From contig SCFE01000012.1 in the NCBI GenBank assembly GCA_004352715.1, forward strand, positions 1,132,362 to 1,182,683: a stretch of 50,322 nt of DNA, read 5' to 3'. Each line of letters starts with the position of its first letter. The first letter of the stretch is position 1. Positions 21,990-50,322 of the stretch are shown piece after piece. The notes under the pieces were generated by a model. That model worked only from the letters and a program-made list of their open reading frames with translations. It searched no databases and had not been told where the DNA came from. Source of the stretch: Hofstenia miamia. Its lineage: Eukaryota; Xenacoelomorpha; Acoela. Made by a program: the position numbers and the translations under genes.

Positions 21990-23010
21990 CGATTATTAAT
22001 ATTATTCTTACTTCTCACAGCTTCATACTGGTATGATTTTAGCTCATGGAACTCAAAGGTTCCCAGGGAGTCTGAGAGCTTTCCTCAGGACTCTTGCTTT
22101 ACCTAACAATGCTGCCTTCTATGCTACCACTCCTCCCCACTTTGGTACTCCCAACTTCTCCAAGTATCTCTTATGCTTCTTACTCACTGCTCCTAGTGCA
22201 CCTACTACTACTGGTACTACTTCATGTACTTGCCTATTTTCTCTTTCTCATTGAATATTACATTCCTGTCATTTAGTACTGCTATGTCTATCACTATTTC
22301 CAAACGTTTCTCCTTGTCTTAAACCGCTATGTTTGGCCTCTGTGCTTCTATCACCTTGCCTATCTGTAGGTTGAAGTCCCACATTATCTTAACCTTCTCA
22401 TTCTCTATTACTTGAATGGCTTATGGCCATACCATTTGTCTCCAGAATTTAGCCCATGCTGCCTGCTCAAAATCAAATGTACCATTCTCCCCATCTTGTC
22501 ATGCCGGAATTTATATTCATGCTGTGCCAACATCTCATACCCTGCTATCAAATTATCTACTGTCTCCATCTCTTTTTACATTGCTTACACTTATCACTTG
22601 TTTTAATTCTTTTGTCTATATGATTTTTTACCAAGTTTTTACTAATTGTTTGCTCTTTAGTCCTGCCCTTTTTAGGCATTTTTTGCTCTCTTTGTCAAAT
22701 TTTTTTCTATTTCTCCAGTATTCTCCATGCATCACATTCTGCCTATACCTTGTTTGACTCTCTGTATCCAGTCTTCTCTGGTATGATTTCTTTCCCTCAA
22801 CCTCTGCTCTTATCTTCCTTACTCCATGTTGATCTCCAGTGGGGACCCTTAAATTTACTCTTTTATGTATTCCTTTAGCCCTAGTGTCTCTGCTTCCGCT
22901 GCTTCCTCCACATTTAGCAGGCCTTTCCCTCCTTTATATGTGCTATGTACAATCTATGAACATCTCCATTTAAGTTGAATGCCCTCTCTGTTGCCCTTCT
23001 TTTTAAATTT
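21990..23010 (-). pseudogene. C-terminus of an R4/HERO-like RLE non-LTR element
   Basis: A second RLE-type element, different from the one to its left. On the minus strand, across many frameshifts, I read GDVHRLYIAH and a KEGKG-like turn (about 22990-22930), MHGEYWRNRKKFDKESKKCL (about 22730), a DKCKQCKK...H...C-like zinc motif, and VIENEKVKIMWDFNLQI (22405-22360). Then follow an RRPDIVV-like segment (here AQRPNIAV), VIDIAVLNDR with EKEKI, and VVPVVVGALGAVSKK (about 22230). These are the landmarks of the restriction-like endonuclease domain and C-terminal tail of R4/HERO-type elements. The catalytic PD is altered to PN. RT itself is absent. The plus strand looks pyrimidine-rich because this strand is Lys/Glu/Arg-rich coding. 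Confidence 0.7.
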
Positions 23011-23019
23011 CCAAACATT

Positions 23020-24017
23020 TTGAATTGGAACCTTTGAAGTGCTTTTATTTCATGAAAAAAATTATAAGTATAAAATCTTGGGCTATTTGAAATAGGCTTA
23101 GAGGTGTTGCAAGCTCATTACACTTTTCCAGTTTATGGAAATGTATTATTTTTGTTAATTGTAATATAGCATAAGTATTTTTATGCATCAAATTAACACT
23201 TAGCATATAAATTGTAATTGAAGACAAATATAAATGGCTATAATTAAGAATGACTCTGAATCCTTCCAGAATTCAGAAATTTTGCATCCATATATTCATT
23301 TTACCAAATGTTTTTGAAACTGCACAAAAATTCAATTGTTCCAATTTATATGTAAATAATTTTAATGTATGTGCATTTATGTATTAGTCACATCTTAATT
23401 GAACAGAATATTTGAAATCCTGAATTTACATTCAAATTGCTTCCTAATTATATCATAAAGGGTGAGAATTACTTAATGATAGGCAATCACTATTTTATCT
23501 AAGTTTCTTGTAATCTGACTTAGATTTCATTGCAAAACAACCAAAATAGTTAAAGTTTCTGAGGATTTTGAAAGAGATGAAAAACTGAAATGCAACAACA
23601 ATAAGGGAAAGTGTTTGTTTTTCCATAACCAGAAGCAGGAGAAGTTATTTGCGAATTGAGTGCACTTGATAATTTTCTAGGAACCTATCAAGAAAACATT
23701 AAAAATGGTCAACAGTTATTGACCCACTAGCAGCTGCTAATGAATTGTATGTTTGATACACCAAATAAAATAAGAAACAGCTGTTCTGTTTTTGTGACTA
23801 TTGCGTTGATACATTGTTTCACAAGTCATGTATTGAGCCTTATTAGGCCAACATTCACATCTTTGAGCCAATTCTAAAAAATATAACAGATTATCAGAAA
23901 TTTGAGTAAAAGTGTTTCTAGTGAAATAGAAGATGTGAGATATATAAAAATCAAAATTTTCAGCTTTCACTTTATATAAGGATAAATACATAATTATATA
24001 TATATATACTGTCTCTT
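23020..24017. other. AT-rich non-coding stretch before gap
   Basis: No gene recognised. It ends in a short (TA)n tract at about 23994-24009 just before the gap. Confidence 0.5.
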
Positions 24018-24422
24018 NNNNNNNNNNNNNNNNNNNNNNNNNNNNNNNNNNNNNNNNNNNNNNNNNNNNNNNNNNNNNNNNNNNNNNNNNNNNNNNNNNN
24101 NNNNNNNNNNNNNNNNNNNNNNNNNNNNNNNNNNNNNNNNNNNNNNNNNNNNNNNNNNNNNNNNNNNNNNNNNNNNNNNNNNNNNNNNNNNNNNNNNNNN
24201 NNNNNNNNNNNNNNNNNNNNNNNNNNNNNNNNNNNNNNNNNNNNNNNNNNNNNNNNNNNNNNNNNNNNNNNNNNNNNNNNNNNNNNNNNNNNNNNNNNNN
24301 NNNNNNNNNNNNNNNNNNNNNNNNNNNNNNNNNNNNNNNNNNNNNNNNNNNNNNNNNNNNNNNNNNNNNNNNNNNNNNNNNNNNNNNNNNNNNNNNNNNN
24401 NNNNNNNNNNNNNNNNNNNNNN
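24018..24422. other. Assembly gap (405 N)
   Basis: N run following a (TA)n tract. It could hide a 5' exon of the GPCR gene. Confidence 0.99.
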
Positions 24423-24482
24423 AGAAATTTCAGACTGCTTCTTTCCAAATGTAAGATTTTTGCATTTTCCATAGCAAAAAGC

Positions 24483-24516
24483 GGGAAATATATATGTATA
24501 TATATATATATATATA
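24483..24516. repeat. (TA)n microsatellite, left flank of Tc1/mariner element
   Basis: TATATATGTATATATATA-type tract ending directly at the first base of the element's terminal repeat. Confidence 0.9.
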
Positions 24517-24616
24517 CCTAGTGTATCATTATGTTGTATCAATATAAAAGACATGTCATTTTAAGATCAACAATAATGTAACAAAAGTAACATTATACAA
24601 TTGAAGTTCAAACATG
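24517..24616 (+). repeat. 5' terminal inverted repeat
   Basis: Pairs with 25658-25757. Contains GACATGTCATTTTAAGATC, and its inner end reads GTTCAAACATG. Confidence 0.85.
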
Positions 24617-24667
24617 AGGATTATTATAAATAATGTTCATTATTTTTCTTCTCTCATTTCAGTTGTA

Positions 24668-25650
24668 AAAAAAGCGCAGTTAGTCAAGCTTTATAATAAG
24701 AATAGTGAAAGTTTAACGGCAGCACTATGACGCTATCAGACTCTTCATTACTTACGCAAACCACCGTGCACACTTAAATTTACAAGTGATACAGCTAAAC
24801 GATTCGAGAGATTTGGATCAGTTGAAGCACGAACTGCCAGTACTTGTCATTACAAGGTGATCGGCAGGAAGCAGTGAAAGCGGCCCATGAACAAATTGCA
24901 AATACGAGCCAATATGGTTTATCATCAACACGTCAAGTCGCTGCAGCTGCCAATATTCCACACATGAGTGTTCATCATATTATGCGGAATAAACTAAATC
25001 TTCGTCCCAACAAAATCGCACTGCACCAACAACTTGAAGAAACAGACAAGGAAAAGAGAGTGGAATTTACTAATTTGATGTTGGCAAATTGGGATGAAAA
25101 AATTCTCAACATCTGATGGAGCGATGAGGCAACGTTTTCTTTAGATGGCCGCCCTAACCGGCATAACTGCGTTATATGGAGTGACATGATTTCCCGAATG
25201 TGTGAATCAGATCTTTGCATAGCCCCAAGGTGATTGTTTGGGCTGGATTCAGCCCACAATTTGCTTTACCTCCATTTTTTTTGACGAAACTTTGAACGCC
25301 CAAAGCTACCTGCAGTTACTAGAGCAGGTGCGCCACCACATTACAGTCGCCTGGTGACAGATTTTCTGAAAAGAACCTTTCCGGAGCCTGTTATTAGCCG
25401 TGGGTTTGAGATTAACTGGCCGGCTAGGTCTCCAGATCTGTCGTCATTAGATTTTTGGTTTTAGTCTTTTTTGAAAGACAGAATATATAGCGCTGGGCAA
25501 CCTAATCAACTCGCACATTTAAAGCGTTGCATACAAGAAGAAGAAGGCCTTATCACTCCTGGCGAATGTGGAGCAGACATTCATCATCTCAAGAGACGAC
25601 TGCAATTAGTGATTGAGAACAATGGCGATCTGATTAAACATTATTTATAA
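24668..25650 (+). pseudogene. Transposase, Tc1/mariner superfamily (DUF4817-type HTH), broken
   Basis: Starts with AQLVKLYYKNSESLTAAL, then RYQTLHYLRKPPC and a helix-turn-helix-like lead, as in the DUF4817-type N-terminus. A second helical region follows in another frame (24844-25113: STRQVAAAANIPHMSVHHIM, LRPNKIALHQQL). A TGA at 25114-25116 precedes WSDEATFSLDGRPNRHNCVIW, which carries the first catalytic Asp. Next come VWAGFSP and PPHYS in shifted frames, then the last catalytic segment NWPARSPDLSSLDFW and a TAG at 25462-25464. The frame ends GDLIKHYL with TAA at 25648-25650. Two in-frame stops after the HTH and at least three frameshifts make it non-functional. Element length and terminal repeats fit a former autonomous copy. 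Confidence 0.8.
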
Positions 25651-25657
25651 TAATCCA

Positions 25658-25757
25658 CATGTTTGAACATCAATTGTGTAATGTTAATTTTGTTAAAGTA
25701 TTGTGGATCTTAAAATGACATGTCTTCTATATTGATACAACATAATGATACACAAGG
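25658..25757 (-). repeat. 3' terminal inverted repeat
   Basis: Inverted partner of 24517-24616, including GATCTTAAAATGACATGTC and GATACAACATAATGATACAC. Confidence 0.85.
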
Positions 25758-25766
25758 TATATATAC

Positions 25767-25798
<32 letters not shown>
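25758..25798. repeat. (TA)n microsatellite, right flank of Tc1/mariner element
   Basis: TA-rich tract directly following the last base of the element. Confidence 0.9.
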
Positions 25799-25940
25799 GG
25801 AAGAGTTCAAATGAAGGAATTTTTAAATCTACAATATCACACTTGTGGAATTTATTAGAAATATTGAAATTCTCATTATTATTTACTTGTAGACCAAAAA
25901 TGTTTTAATTATAGATAACTGGTGACCATTACTTTTTTAG

Positions 25941-49684
<23,744 letters not shown>

Positions 49685-49761
49685 ATTTACAAAACCTTTA
49701 AGCATTGATGTCTAACTTCAATCCATTATTTATTTGTAACATAAATATTTTCCTCTTGTGC

Positions 49762-49767
49762 AATAAA
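49762..49767 (+). terminator. Poly(A) signal of the GPCR gene
   Basis: AATAAA 78 bp after the stop codon, followed by a T-rich stretch (GTTTTTCC). Position and context fit a 3' end here. Confidence 0.6.
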
Positions 49768-49789
49768 GTTTTTCCTTGTAAAATGCTAT

Positions 49790-50288
49790 TGTCATAATAT
49801 AATTCAATATTGTGTTCTCATGATTTTTATACCCCAGGTTATTTATACAATGATGCCAAGTAGCCTGAAGGAGGATGTTTTTGAATTTTAAAAAATTCAT
49901 TGAATCTGTTTTGGATTATTGGTTTAAATGTTTAAATGACAATGATATTGAAATATTAACAAAAGTTCATATTAATAAGATGGTCCATTGTTAAACTGCC
50001 ACTAAGAACTAAGCCTGATATCAATAGGCATGGCAATGGGGACCAGGTTTGCTTGCATTATAAATAAAATCCATCATAAATATTTATGCGTCTAAGAAAT
50101 AATGTTCACATGCATTGCATTAGCATACAAATCTTCCTCACTCATCTGGTTTTAAAAAAAATTGACTTTACAACAAATTGTTGTATAGAGAAACATAGGA
50201 TATAGGATAACTCACATAAATCGTTAGTAAATTTCAATCTATGCATACTCATTTAGATGCAAGTTTTCTTAAATTGTTCTAGGTATAG

Positions 50289-50322
<34 letters not shown>
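49790..50322. other. Downstream flank with terminal (TA)n tract
   Basis: No gene recognised. The window ends inside a (TA)n microsatellite (50292-50322). Confidence 0.6.

Larger units (their letters stand above)
24517..25757 (+). mobile_element. Tc1/mariner-superfamily element with 100-bp TIRs
   Basis: A 1241-bp unit bounded by long inverted repeats, 24517-24616 and 25658-25757, starting CCTAGTGTATCATTATGTTG and ending with the complement of CCTTGTGTATCATTATGTTG. Both ends abut TA inside (TA)n tracts, as expected for TA-targeting elements; in such a tract the target duplication cannot be proved. The two TIRs differ at only a handful of positions, so the insertion is not very old, yet the transposase is broken. 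It lies upstream of, or in the 5' intron of, the GPCR gene. Confidence 0.85.

Noticed and set aside
22033-22757. Plus-strand Leu/Ser/Pro-rich open frames at 22033-22757
   Set aside because: They are shadows of the Lys/Glu/Arg-rich minus-strand RLE element.

Overview
The window is animal DNA, most likely from an AT-rich invertebrate; I could not narrow it further. The evidence is a gene split by GT-AG introns of up to about 11 kb, a rhodopsin-like receptor, metazoan-type transposable elements (Ty3/Gypsy LTR elements, two kinds of RLE-type non-LTR element, jockey/CR1/L2-like LINE relics, Tc1/mariner elements) and abundant (TA)n microsatellites. There are no bacterial operons, rRNA, tRNA or CRISPR arrays that I can see. 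It is a draft assembly: four runs of N (1744-2743, 12356-12830, 24018-24422, 45724-45787) and two single-N joins (19849, 33540), and both single-N joins distort the sequence.

Layout. 1-1743: 5' part of a Gypsy-like element (copy A, minus strand) running into a gap. 2744-3150: a CpG-rich patch with what looks like the first coding exon of a minus-strand gene. 3160-12355: mostly AT-rich non-coding DNA with strongly decayed LINE remains (about 4230-4579, 6400-7239, 8150-8640) and a cluster of GTTCGTTATA-like motifs (10420-10840). 12830-17550: little recognisable content, with one weak exon candidate. 17986-21960: a reverse transcriptase relic (RT, CCHC, PD-(D/E)xK-like endonuclease), most of which appears twice around a single N and is probably a false duplication. 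21990-23010: the C-terminal part of a second, different RLE-type element. 24517-25757: a Tc1/mariner-superfamily element with 100-bp terminal inverted repeats, inserted in a (TA)n tract.

The one convincing host gene lies on the plus strand from 25941 to 49684: a class A (rhodopsin-like) GPCR in five recognised exons (25941-26321, 29875-30128, 41172-41436, 49070-49233, 49421-49684). All exons have GT-AG borders and their splice phases agree from exon to exon, except for a one-base frame disruption in TM6. The 5' exon or exons were not found. Its 11-kb intron 2 holds two antisense Gypsy-like elements: copy B (30690-35159), whose 5' LTR abuts the interior of the reverse transcriptase of older copy C (35160-39899). 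Intron 3 holds a Tc1 element in a (TA)n tract (44359-45711), a 144-bp partial copy of it beside a gap, and a third Tc1 helix-turn-helix relic (46515-46710).

No mobile element here looks capable of autonomous movement: each visible coding region has stops or frameshifts. I found no clearly new biological system. The items most worth following up are the GPCR with its TM6 frame break, the nested retroelements, two Gypsy copies that share the same premature stops, and the assembly artefacts at single-N joins.
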